From positions 2,230,773 through 2,294,772 of the forward strand of contig JAJHZJ010000419.1 of NCBI GenBank assembly GCA_023548195.1: a DNA stretch of 64,000 nt, written 5' to 3'. This DNA comes from Bettongia penicillata ogilbyi. Its lineage: Eukaryota; Chordata; Mammalia; Diprotodontia; Potoroidae. Shown piece by piece: positions 24,809-33,604 of this stretch. Every line of letters begins with the position of its first letter. Position 1 is the stretch's first letter. The notes beneath the pieces are model-generated. The model was not told the DNA's origin. It worked only from the letters and a program-made list of their open reading frames with translations, and made no database searches. Position numbers and translations under genes: made by a program.

Positions 24809-24887
<79 letters not shown>
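24809..24887. repeat. (AG)n microsatellite, about 39 units
   Basis: 79 bp of uninterrupted AG, 2 kb upstream of the VEGFC start codon. The open frames through it are artefacts of the dinucleotide repeat. Confidence 0.97.
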
Positions 24888-24893
<6 letters not shown>

Positions 24894-25084
24894 GAAAAGA
24901 ATAGGAAAAGGTGAAGGAAGAGGGAAAGAGGCAACATCTCTCTACACTCAAATCATTTAATTGAGAAATATTGTTAGTTATCTTGGACAATATGTAAACA
25001 ACACTGTAAAGCAGAATTATGAAGGAAAGGGAAATTGTGACACATTTCCCCCCCAAAGCTCAAAATTAGTTTGGTCAGCTTTAA

Positions 25085-25415
25085 GGAGATAGATAATCAA
25101 TGAACATGTATTAAATGCTTATTAAGTGTAAAGCATTACATTAAGCACCAGAATCTAGTGTTCACCCAGTGACTTCCACCCAGTGGAATCAATCACTCAA
25201 ACGTTTTTCCAGTAGTGAGAGATTGTAGTGTCTTTGAAAGTGTTAGCACGGAGTCAAGGGACCTTGGCTTAAGGACACATAGAGGATGTCCAAATCCTGT
25301 TCCCTTCTGTGTGACCTTGAGTAATACACAGCCTCTGTGGGCCACAATTTCCTCCTCTATGGAAGGAGGACATCAGACTGGATGAGCTGCGGTCTCTTCT
25401 GGCTGGAAGTGTATC
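25085..25415 (+). mobile_element. Ancient repeat fragment and MIR-type SINE
   Basis: 25085-25160 has 'aatgaacatgtattaaatgc' and 'taagtgtaaagcattac'. 25230-25415 is MIR-like with 'ccttctgtgtgaccttgagt' and 'cctcctctatggaaggagga'. These are the last recognised repeats before the GC-rich promoter. Confidence 0.6.
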
Positions 25416-26014
25416 ATCTTAAATACTGCTTTCTACTGCAAAAATCACCTCATACTTATGTGCACAGGAGCTTTCAGACCTCACCTGGGTACATTACCGG
25501 TTGTGCCCTTAAGAGAAAGCAGAAATCCAGACCTTGGCTTATAGAGTTTTTCCCAAGGACCACTATCTCTTCTCCAATTGCCAAGTGCCTAGAGTTTAAG
25601 ATTTGGCTCATCCAAATTGCCAACACTCTCCAGTGATTTTTTTTTTCGGCTAACACCCTCTTTTCTTGCTTGGGTCCCATGACTCCCAGGTCCTACAAAG
25701 GAGAATGTGTGTGTGTGTGTGGGGGGGGATGTCTCCCAAGGGATCTCCGCCATGCTGGTGATGACTTTCACTTGGAACTCTCCCTTCCAACTCCCAGGCT
25801 GCGCTAAAACCTGTAGCCAAGGGAGGTGAGAAGTGGCTGGCAAGGAGCCGGAGGGGTTCCGGGGGACTGGTCGGCTCCCCTGTCCCAAGGTCACCCATTT
25901 CCCCATTCCCGGCAACTTTACCCAGCGAGGCCGCCTTTCTTCCTAGGGACGGGCCAGCCCCAGGGTTGAGGTTTTGTGCTCCTGCAGCCGGGATGAGGCA
26001 AGGGGACTGCACAT

Positions 26015-26050
26015 GGAGGGGGAGGGGGAAGGGGGAGGGGGAGGGGAGGG
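26015..26050 (+). repeat. GGGGGA array, G-quadruplex candidate
   Basis: Six G-runs of at least three within 36 bp on the sense strand, separated by single or double A. It is about 0.45 kb upstream of the likely transcription start. Confidence 0.85.
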
Positions 26051-26407
26051 AAGCTCGAGGCCAGAGGTTTCCGAGGGAAAGTGAGAGGGAGGGAGTCCAG
26101 CTCACCCGCTCCCTCGTCAGCCGCTTTCTCTCACATAAGCGCAGGCAGAGGGCGCATCAGTCATGCCCTCCCCCTGCGACCGCCGCTGTTGCTGCTGCCG
26201 CTACCGCGGCCGCACAGCTCCACGCGCTGAGGACGCCCGAGCACCCGGGACCCTGCAGCTGCCGCCGCCGCCGCCGGGAGCCCCGGAGCTGGCCAAGTCG
26301 GGGGACTGAGCTGCGGCAGTCTGCGCCGCTGCTTCTGCCCCCCGCCCCCCAGCACCCCCGCTGCAGACTCTCCAGCTGCGGCTGCTGCCCCCTCGGGGGG
26401 TTACTTA

Positions 26408-26435
26408 GGGGAAAGGAGGGAGGGGGGTGGGGGGA
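26408..26435 (+). promoter_or_regulatory. Sense-strand G-run cluster near the start site
   Basis: G-runs GGGG, GGG, GGGGGG and GGGGGG occur within 28 bp, just upstream of the TTTTTAAAG motif. It is a quadruplex candidate and possible Sp/KLF or MAZ target by sequence type. Confidence 0.6.
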
Positions 26436-26455
26436 ACAATCCGTGGTGCTGAAGA

Positions 26456-26464
26456 CTTTTTAAA
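26456..26464 (+). promoter_or_regulatory. TATA-like TTTTTAAAG motif
   Basis: It is the only A/T-rich core-promoter-like motif in the island. It would place a start near 26485-26495, which agrees with where the leader should begin if it is as long as the human one (from memory). Human VEGFC is described as TATA-less, so this is a weak candidate. Confidence 0.3.
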
Positions 26465-26489
26465 GGGGGGGTTGTGTTTATGCACTTCC

Positions 26490-26880
26490 CCCATCCCCGA
26501 AGAAAAACAAAAGGAGGGGGTGAGTTCTCCTCTCTCTCTCTCTCGCTCTCCCTTCACCTCCCAGTCTCCTGAATGAGGAGAACTCGGATGTCCGGTTTCC
26601 TGTGAGGGTTTTTACCTGACAAGCTCCGACTTTCCCCAGCAGTTACTTGGAGAGCAAGTTGAAAAAGTTTGGAGCCCCCGCGCAACGGAGCCGCCACCGC
26701 TGCCGCCTCTTGTCCGTCCCCCAGGCTTTTTACTGGCTGGATATTGGGGGCAAGGAAAACCAGGAGCGCTCATCATTGCAGGGGCACCCAAGCCCCCACC
26801 CCCCTGCCCCCCCGTAAACGCACTAGTCTCCCCCACCCCTTCCCCCCCCCGCCCCAACCCCCCCAAGGAGCCCATTCACC
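26490..26880 (+). promoter_or_regulatory. VEGFC 5' untranslated region (start approximate)
   Basis: The segment 26575-26625, including 'ctcggatgtccggtttcctg' and 'tttttacctgac', appears to match the human VEGFC leader as I recall it, which places it in the 5' UTR. The 3' half (26787-26872) is C-rich with runs up to ten C, then leads to the start codon in the context CACCATGC (A at -3). Only one upstream ORF lies between 26490 and the start codon. Human VEGFC mRNA has been reported to use internal ribosome entry, so leader structure may matter. The left boundary is inferred. Confidence 0.6.
26573..26605 (+). CDS. Upstream ORF in the VEGFC leader (10 codons)
   Basis: ATG at 26573 opens a 10-residue frame, MRRTRMSGFL, ending at TGA 26603-26605. 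A second in-frame ATG is at 26588. Both ATGs have weak context (T or C at -3), so most ribosomes would be expected to scan past. The stop lies 275 nt before the VEGFC start, a spacing that allows reinitiation. In the human leader as I remember it the same frame exists with the same last six residues, which is unusual conservation for a leader beside a diverged coding exon. Translation of the peptide is inference. Confidence 0.6.
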   Translation: MRRTRMSGFL

Positions 26881-27024
26881 ATGCACTTGCTGGGCTTATT
26901 CTCCCTGGTCTACTCCCTGCTTGCTGCAGCTCTGCTCCTGGGACCTCGGGCGCCGGCCGCAGCCGCGGCGTATGAGTCCGGACAGGGCTATTACGAAGAA
27001 GAACCGGATCTGGGGGAGGCGAAG
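26881..27024 (+). CDS. VEGF-C, coding exon 1 (partial gene)
   Basis: The 48 codons begin MHLLGLFSLVYSLLAAALLL and align with the start of vascular endothelial growth factor C, a secreted ligand of VEGFR-3/VEGFR-2 that drives lymphatic vessel growth. Residues 1-30 form a signal peptide: a hydrophobic core from about 3 to 20, then GPRAP and a run of five Ala, with cleavage expected before YESG. Residues 31-48 (acidic, ending DLGEAK) begin the N-terminal propeptide removed during maturation. The exon ends in phase 0 at a GTAAGT donor, as in human VEGFC, and is one codon shorter than the human exon (49 codons, from memory). The start is fixed by in-frame stops at 26815 and 26824 and by the CACCATG context. 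The VEGF homology domain and Cys-rich C-terminus lie on exons outside the window. Residues 36-41 (GYYEEE) differ from the human protein. Confidence 0.95.
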
Positions 27025-27030
27025 GTAAGT
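27025..27030 (+). other. Splice donor of VEGFC exon 1
   Basis: GAAG|GTAAGT is close to the consensus donor. Reading on without splicing meets TAA at 27094, so an unspliced product would end after 23 extra residues. Confidence 0.92.
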
Positions 27031-28779
27031 GCTGGCCCTACTGCCGCCGCTCCTGCTGCCTCTGGGGAAAGGAAAGGGGACAGAGTCCTCCAGTAAGCGA
27101 ACCCGTCCAGAGAGAAAGTTTGTGTGGTCTTGTAACCCTTGGGAAGTCGGGTCTAAGGATACAGATTGTATCTCATTTTCACGGAAGAAAGAATCTTACA
27201 AACTTCTGTTAAAAACAAATAGGGTGGGGGGGAGGGGGAGGGGGAGCGAGGTTAGTTAAGTACCGAAAGAGGTGCCTAGTGATACCAGTGATCCCAATGG
27301 ATGCAACAAATAGAAAGCCGAGCTCTGCCCAATGACCCAACTGTTGTAATGCTCAATCGAAGACAGGGGAGCAGAAGTGCGCCTTCCCAGGCAAATCAAT
27401 GGTACAAGAAGGCAGTTTTGTCCGTGGGCATAGATGACCAGTCAACCTACAAGATTTCATTGAGTTGCTGCGATGCGGGGAGGCTTATTCAGGCGCCTTG
27501 GAGGGGGTGGGGAGGGGAACGAATACAAAAGCAGAAGAAGAGACTAATAACTAGGGAATGATGGATGGATTAAGACGCCCCAGTCACACTTGGGGAAAGA
27601 AGCTTGTTCAATTTCAGATGAAACTGAACCTTCTTAGAAAACCAAGGTTGTTTTCTCTAAGCTGCACTTCTGAGATTTCTTAATGATATGCTGAAGGCTA
27701 ATCAAGTTTGCTGGAGGTGTAACAAATCCCAAGTCTGAAAAAGCTGGTGAGGAGCAGTTAAGAGTCCTTACTTTCCAGACTGAGATTCAGCTTCTTTGCC
27801 TTCGAACTGCTGTTTCCTTGCTCTTCCAAAAGATTAACTGTTACTCCAGAAGGTTTTAACATGCAACTTACACCTGATGTTAGTAAGATAGTGTACTTAA
27901 AAAAAGTTATATCATACATTGTACTTTATTAAAGCTACTTAATGTGCCCAGATAGCAGTTTTTCTGAATCAGTAGAGCAATGTTTGTAGAACTCTACTAC
28001 AGCGTTCCATTTCAATTTTTGGCAGGATGGAAAGGCAGCCAAGTGACATGATGGGTCTACTCTGAGTTTATTGAATTATTTTTCACCTACTCCACTCTTA
28101 CGTTTATTTATCCTCAGCTACCATTAACTGGTATGCCAGTCTGATATTGATGACAATTTAAAATACTTATTGACCACAAAGAGCAGGAGGATTGTTATAG
28201 CTTTTCGATAGGCCAAATTATGCCTTAGAGTTAATTTTCAGAGTAAAAAAAGTGCTGATCAAGTTCATCTAGAATTTTTAATCATCAAAACATGGCATGT
28301 GCATGAGCAGAATTTTCAGAATATTTTAATGAATGGGATGGATAACTTTACAAAATACTTTGATGAGTCTTCTCATAGTTTGTGTCAATTTTTTTCAGCG
28401 AACTAAAGAAAATGCATAGTTAAGTTAATTATCTAGTTTTTTTAAAAAATGCAACTACTATTAAATTTAATAAGTTAAGTAAACTTTTTATTAATTATGA
28501 TCTTGAAATAATTTACAAATTGACCTCATTATTATTTTAGTTAAATAATATAATGGTGGAAAACACTTTTGAGTTAGTACAATGTAAGCTGAGTTGTATA
28601 ACAGTTAATAACAATGTATTTTATACCCTTTGTAAATAGTTGCCCCTATTAATGCTGATGCTAACTGTAACTTCATCGATGTAAATGATTTAGTGACCAA
28701 AAATGTTATAAAATGCAATGTGGCAGAGTTGATACTTTTCCTATGCTTTGAATATTATTGCAAATTAAGCAGATGTGTG
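27031..28779 (+). other. Repeat-free start of intron 1
   Basis: About 1.75 kb with no identifiable repeat. GC-rich sequence with a G-run cluster (27222-27246) tapers into AT-rich sequence with many TAAT cores between 28420 and 28540. It is a candidate for intronic regulatory DNA; no conserved element can be proven from one sequence. Confidence 0.4.
27222..27246 (+). promoter_or_regulatory. Intronic sense-strand G-run cluster
   Basis: Four or more G-runs within 25 bp, about 200 bp downstream of the exon 1 donor. It is a quadruplex or R-loop candidate. Confidence 0.6.
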
Positions 28780-28890
28780 AAGTAGTGTTTTATAATGGAT
28801 GGAGGGCTGACCTGGGAATCAGGAAGACTCAGCTTCTGACATATATTAGCTTTGTGACCTTTTGGGTGTAAAAGGTTAAGTGATATCACT
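28780..28890 (+). mobile_element. Marsupial SINE fragment
   Basis: 'ggatggagggctgacctggg', 'aatcaggaagactcagcttc' and 'agctttgtgacc' are the head and B-box region of the MAR/MIR type. The 3' part is missing. Confidence 0.7.
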
Positions 28891-30670
28891 TAACTTGTGA
28901 GTGCCCCCCTCCCAAGTCACTTACCTTTCTCCCTACCCCGCAAATAACTTTCCAAGACTTCAAGTTACAGAAGAGTTGCTCATCTGTAACTCTACAGTTG
29001 GACTTCCCTATAAGGATGAAATTGCAAATCTGAACCAAATACACATATTCACTTTCTCTTTCCGGAAAAGCAAAGCAGTGGAGATGTGTGAGTAAATCAT
29101 AATTTCTGTTCTGTGGTTTTAAAAATAATTTCTTTTGGTTTTGTTGAAGAATTGGGGAGTTGGATATGGAAAGGGACATCTGGATAAGAAATCATTTGAT
29201 AAAGCAAGTATCAAACAGTATGTGTGTTTCTGGAAAAGACAGCTAATTCAACTAATAGAACTTAGTTGGTTATTCCCAGTAAGCTATTCTGTATATGGAT
29301 GTTTTGTAAGGATGTTGGTTTTGGCTCTGGGGGAGGAGAAAGAATCAAATTTAATTTCTGAATAACTATTAGTAATATGAAGAACAACTAATTAAACAAA
29401 ATGTTGATCATGTTTATATACAGAGTTCTTATTCCTTCTTGTCACTTAATTGAGTTTTCCTTTCCAAAGTAAAGAATTTAAATGTCTGGTTTGGGGTACA
29501 TATAAATTATGTTTTCCTATTTCAGCTCAATTTTACATATAGTTTGATAAGAATATAATAGTGTCATGAATTTATACCTTTTTTTTTATTATTCATACCA
29601 TTAAGCCACTGAGACCATAGGGATACCAATCGGTGCGTTTTTGCTGCATTAAATGATCTATAAGTCAGTGGCTTAACAGACAGCTCCCATGTAATAATAC
29701 TGGAACAGTAATATGCTAAATGGAATCTCAGAGATCTCAAAAGCTTAGATTATTTCCTTGCTTGTCAAATTTATGACCAAAGATAGATTTTGCACTGGGA
29801 GAATCTAGTTCTTTTTCTGTCATATATAGAAACTTATACATATATGATTTAAGGATTTTACAACTCAATTCCAACAGTGCCTTACATCAAGGTTAACTTT
29901 ATCCCCTCCATCTACCCAAGGTCATATAGTTAGATAGTGGTCAAATCAGAAATGAGAGTCAGGTCTTGCTAATTCATATATTACACTGGAACTAAGAATC
30001 CTATTCCATTCTGTGAAATTCTAAGTGTACAATTTACTAAAAAAAAATTTTTTTTTGGTTTTTCAAATGATTAAAAGGACAGGCAAAAAGTGGAAAAAGC
30101 AAAGAACTTTGTTTCTGTGGGGATTAAGTTTAGCTAGAACTGGTGAGAAAGAGGGGAGGATGAAAAGGAGAAAACATGAAAAAATTTAATCAAACCCAAA
30201 GGAATAGGAAAATGTGGCAAATTTTCTAATCCATTCATTCTCTTATCAACATAAGATTAATTGGGTTTATATGCACTTTGTCATTTCATGCTAGGACATT
30301 TGCATCTTTAGAGAGGTCACTTAATGTAATTAAAACAATATGCTAAATAGACATTACTACATGCTAGCCAATGTGTTATTTTGGTATTAAGTGATGCCTC
30401 AGTGACCCAAAAGGCTATGCCCATGTGGTGTACTGCAGTACTATCCCAAGAGATAGTATGGGCCCGAAAATCTTGATTAAAAAAAAATAGTATAGATAAT
30501 GTCATGGACGCCAGACTGGTAATAGCTTAGTTAGTGAAATAAGGATATTTTAGGGTATAACATTTGAGGAGAGTGATAAGGAAGACCTAACTTGCACAGT
30601 ATACCCCCTTACTAGGTTAGATATGCGTTCTAATAGAGACATTCTGTTATAATAATGAAAAGAATTAATA
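28891..30670. other. Repeat-poor intron sequence
   Basis: About 1.8 kb AT-rich, without a repeat I can name. It contains a perfect 12-bp inverted repeat at 29601-29676. No exon is supported. Confidence 0.4.
29601..29676. repeat. Inverted repeat, 12-bp perfect arms
   Basis: Left arm TTAAGCCACTGA (29601-29612) is the exact reverse complement of TCAGTGGCTTAA (29665-29676). The spacer is 52 bp. Partial pairing (CATAG with TATAG-type) may extend the stem inward. No transposon family was recognised around it. Confidence 0.8.
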
Positions 30671-30885
30671 GGGGGCAGCTGGGGGGCACAGTGGATAGCA
30701 TGCTGGCCCTGGAGCCAAGAAAACTCATTTTCCTGAGTTTAAATCTGGAGTCAGACACTTAACTGTGTCACTTAACTCTTTTTACCTCAGTTTCCTCATC
30801 TGTAAAATGAGCTAGAGAATGAAATGGCAGACCATTCCATTGTCTTTGCCATGAAGAGTTGGACACCACTTAACAGCAAATTAAC
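30671..30885 (+). mobile_element. Marsupial WSINE-type SINE, near full length
   Basis: It starts 'gggggcagctggggggcaca' and continues 'gtggatagcatgctggccct', 'cctcatctgtaaaatgagct', 'gaatgaaatggcagaccatt' and 'catgaagagttggacaccac'. Confidence 0.9.
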
Positions 30886-31049
30886 TTTTCTTTCTATTGT
30901 AGATAAGTTATTTTTAGGAATGTGTTTCACATAATAGACAGTGATCAGCTTAATATATGGATTAAAAATTTTAATAGTAATTATGATTTAAAAATAACTT
31001 AGTTGCAAGACTTTTGGCTATGGTACTTCACAATAAAGTAAACTGTGAT

Positions 31050-31275
31050 AGGTTGTTGTGGTTGGGTTGTGTGGTTTTTGTCCTTTACTCTTGAAGAGAA
31101 CCATGACATTAGGGAGGTGATGACATGACTTGCAATTGACTTTGATTTGAGCGAGGGAGGGCTGTGCAAGATCACGAACCTCACTTTCTCCTCCAGAGCA
31201 GTCTGGGTCCAGTGACATGATCAAGATGCCCAGAATACAGTCGGAGACCCTGCCCTTTTAAGCTAAAGTCTGCCC
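31050..31275 (-). mobile_element. Marsupial dispersed repeat, right part
   Basis: 'gtcctttactcttgaagaga', 'gcgagggagggctgtgcaag', 'cactttctcctccagagcag' and 'ccctgcccttttaagctaaa' follow the order of one end of a long marsupial SINE-like repeat. The strand is given relative to the next unit, which reads in the opposite sense. Confidence 0.6.
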
Positions 31276-31314
31276 AAAGGGAGGCAAATTTTGATGCCAG
31301 AAGTTAACAAGTTA

Positions 31315-31652
31315 ACTAGGGGTTTACTGGCTAAGTTTCTTTCTCAAAGGCCTTGGTCTTTTAGGTTTGCCTTAAAGCCAACTCACTGCTGGGTTGGACA
31401 ACAATAGGTACCGTCCCAAACACCACTTAATGGTTGTTTTGGAGGCCATCGTAGCTCTGAGTGAATGTAAATAGTAAATGTTTCTCACTGGGGCAACAAC
31501 CTTAAGGGTCTTCCCCTCCCAGATTGATTTTTGGGCTTTTTTTTTTTTTTGGATTAAAGGGGTCATCCCTTGACACACTTTTTAAAAGGGGGCCTCTTCA
31601 CTGAATGGCTGTTGTCTCACTCAAACTAAGAACCTGAGAAAAGACAGGTAAA
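31315..31652 (+). mobile_element. Marsupial dispersed repeat, left part, inverted
   Basis: 'ggccttggtcttttaggttt', 'ttggacaacaataggtaccg', 'aatggttgttttggaggcca', 'aggggtcatcccttgacaca' and 'tcactgaatggctgttgtct' follow the order of the other end of the same long repeat, in opposite orientation to 31050-31275. Confidence 0.6.
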
Positions 31653-31653
31653 A

Positions 31654-31712
31654 TTATATATATATATATATATATATAACATATATGTATATATATATAT
31701 ATACACATACAT
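31654..31712. repeat. (TA)n microsatellite, imperfect
   Basis: Two TA runs separated by 'acatatatg', then CATAC. It follows directly after the repeat above. Confidence 0.9.
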
Positions 31713-31839
31713 AGTATTTTATTTTTCTTATTTTCTTTATCATCTATATCTATCTTATGTTATTTGTAACTTTCTACATTGTATTACAGTTATGTCTTGG
31801 CATGTAAATGAGGCCATGTCTTAGAAGTTTTTGTATAAT

Positions 31840-32160
31840 AATGTTAATAGTTCACATTCATGTAGTGTTTTAAGATTTATATACATTATGCTGTCATCTT
31901 CACAACACTGTGAAGTAGGTGTTATTATTATTTCAGTTTTAGAGATAAGGAAATTGAGGCTGAGGAAAGTTAACTGAATTTGATCAGTGAATCACTAAAT
32001 ATTTATTAAGCTCCTATTCATTTGAGGTTACAGTGCTAAGTGCTGGGGCTAAGCATTGACATCTCCCAAGATCACAAGGCTAGTAAGTGTCTAAGGAAGG
32101 ATTTTAATCTCTTTCTCACTCCAAGTTTAGAACTCTACCTACTGTGCCATGAGGCCTCTT
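31840..32160 (-). mobile_element. MIR3-type SINE split by an ancient repeat
   Basis: The outer blocks are 'cattcatgtagtgttttaag', 'cttcacaacactgtgaagta' and 'gataaggaaattgaggctga', resuming at 'cccaagatcacaaggctagt' and 'actctacctactgtgccatg'. The insertion at about 31978-32058 reads 'tcactaaatatttattaagc' and 'cagtgctaagtgctggggct'. Confidence 0.7.
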
Positions 32161-32264
32161 TATGTATCTAACATTGTCTAGTAGGGTACCTAGTTACTGA
32201 CCAGATTTTTTGGCTGAGATCATGTTTTCTATCTGATTGTCTGTGTTCTTTGATAACCAATGTA

Positions 32265-32455
32265 TAATAGAATCACAGAATGTTATAAATAGAAAAGGGC
32301 CTTAGAGAGCATCTAACTTATCCCAGTCACCTCATTTTACAGATCAAGGAACTGCAGTCCGTAAAGATTAAGTGGTTTAAATAAGGTGACCCAGGTCATT
32401 AAAGAGAGTGAGATCTAAAACCCAATTCTCCTGCTCCCAGTCCAGTACCCTATCA
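32265..32455 (-). mobile_element. MIR-type SINE
   Basis: 'gaatgttataaatagaaaag', 'cacctcattttacagatcaa' and 'ctgctcccagtccagtaccc' are reverse MIR blocks. Confidence 0.75.
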
Positions 32456-32930
32456 CCATCAAATATTTGTTCAGATGCCTACTTGAGTGCCAGGTAATGT
32501 GCTATAGAGATAGAAGGATGAAAAGCATGATTTCTTCCCAAGGAGCTTGCAGTCTAGTTGAAAATAAAGGGCATATTGGAAATAAAAACAGGCATTTGAA
32601 ATAGCTTATAATAAATACTAAAAGCATATTATAGACAATTAATGCTACAAGAGTATAGAAGTAGAAGAAATCTCTGTCAGTTGTGGCAGCTAGGGGAAGC
32701 TCTGTAGGAAAAGTAGAACTCAAGTAGGACTTTATTAAATGAGTAGAGAGGGTTAACAAAGCTAGAGCGTATTCCGTGAGCAACAGCATGGAGGTGGGCA
32801 TTTGTATGGCACATGGTTGAGACAATGAGTGAAATAGTTTGGCTAGGGCATTTGATTGTGTGAGGAAGGTGATCAATGTAGAGAAAGAAGCTAGGGCCTG
32901 ATGATGAAAACCAGGAGTTTGAAGTTTATT
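32456..32930 (+). repeat. Long copy of the ancient dispersed repeat
   Basis: 'agatgcctacttgagtgcca', 'ttcccaaggagcttgcagtc', 'agtagaactcaagtaggact', 'agcaacagcatggaggtggg' and 'tggctagggcatttgattgt' are in the family order. Confidence 0.55.
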
Positions 32931-33275
32931 CTGTCCTGGGCTCTTCTCTTATATCTCTGTACTCTCAGTAATCACATTAGATCCCTGAATTCAATATTTT
33001 TTTCTACAGAGGACTCCCCAAACTCTAAATCCAGCCTTAATCTCTCCATAATACCAATTGCTTTGTTGAAATCTCTACCTGTGTCTTTGAGACATAACAT
33101 ATCCCAAACCAGACTTCTACCTTTCTCAGCTCAAAATCACTGTTTTCCTTAACCTATTTCTGTCAGGGGCAATCATCTAGCTTTGCAACTTGGGTATCAA
33201 CATAATGCATTTATTAAGCACCTACTCTGTTCCAGGCACTCTGCTAGATATTAATGATAAAGATGGGATAAGGAT
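32931..33275. repeat. L2-like and ancient-repeat debris
   Basis: 32931-33180 reads like a reversed L2-class LINE body ('ctctaaatccagccttaatc', 'cagacttctacctttctcag'). 33195-33275 has 'atgcatttattaagcaccta', the ancient repeat start. Confidence 0.4.
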
Positions 33276-33379
33276 AGGGACCAAATTTATGATTTCCTTA
33301 GAAAAGGGAAATCCTGATGAGGAAACTCTCTATATGTATGCAGGTTGGTATGTCATCTATGACTTATAAAAGTTGCCCT

Positions 33380-33600
33380 AGGGTAGTGGTGTCAAACTCA
33401 GATAGAAGTGGGAGCCACTAATCTGTTCCTAAGGGTCTCTGCAGGCCACATATTAACTTAATTTCACAATGTAATATTAGCTGAACTTTAATATAATGTT
33501 ACTTGTTTTCTTATATATTTCCCAATTACATTTTAATTTGGTTCTCATTGCACTTAGGAGAATTGTGAGCCCATAATATGTAGGAGATACATTTGATATT
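33380..33600. mobile_element. Non-autonomous hAT element
   Basis: The left end 'tagtggtgtcaaactcagat' matches the frequent hAT terminus with GTGTCAAACTC. The interior 'gcaggccacatattaactta' and 'tatttcccaattacatttta' fits a marsupial family. The right end is decayed. Confidence 0.6.
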
Positions 33601-33604
33601 TATA

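Larger units (their letters stand above)
25700..27100 (+). promoter_or_regulatory. VEGFC CpG-island promoter region
   Basis: Base composition switches from AT-rich flank to GC-rich with frequent CpG, densest at 26170-26360 and 26680-26960. A GC box CCCGCCCCCC lies at 26341-26350, a GCC run at 26259-26277 and a GGGGGA array at 26015-26050. A TTTTTAAAG motif at 26456-26464 is the only TATA-like element near the expected start. The placement and composition match the known GC-rich promoter of VEGFC; the start site itself is inferred, not seen. Confidence 0.85.

Noticed and set aside
24594..25056. Ser-Leu and Arg-Glu repeat frames on both strands
   Set aside because: They are translations of the AG microsatellite.
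25650..26105. 151-codon - strand frame beside the promoter
   Set aside because: Composition-driven and contains a repeat-coded His/Thr run. A divergent transcript is possible but not a protein.
25966..26463. 165-codon frame in the promoter
   Set aside because: Low-complexity Arg/Pro/Ala product of a CpG island; no domain, and the region is promoter.
26669..27028. Overlapping 119-codon frame across the leader and VEGFC exon 1
   Set aside because: It lacks an ATG at its start and is Pro/Arg-rich from GC composition. The VEGFC frame explains the locus.
27301..27561. Possible second exon just inside intron 1
   Set aside because: It does not resemble any part of VEGF-C, and there is no clear acceptor with polypyrimidine tract before it.
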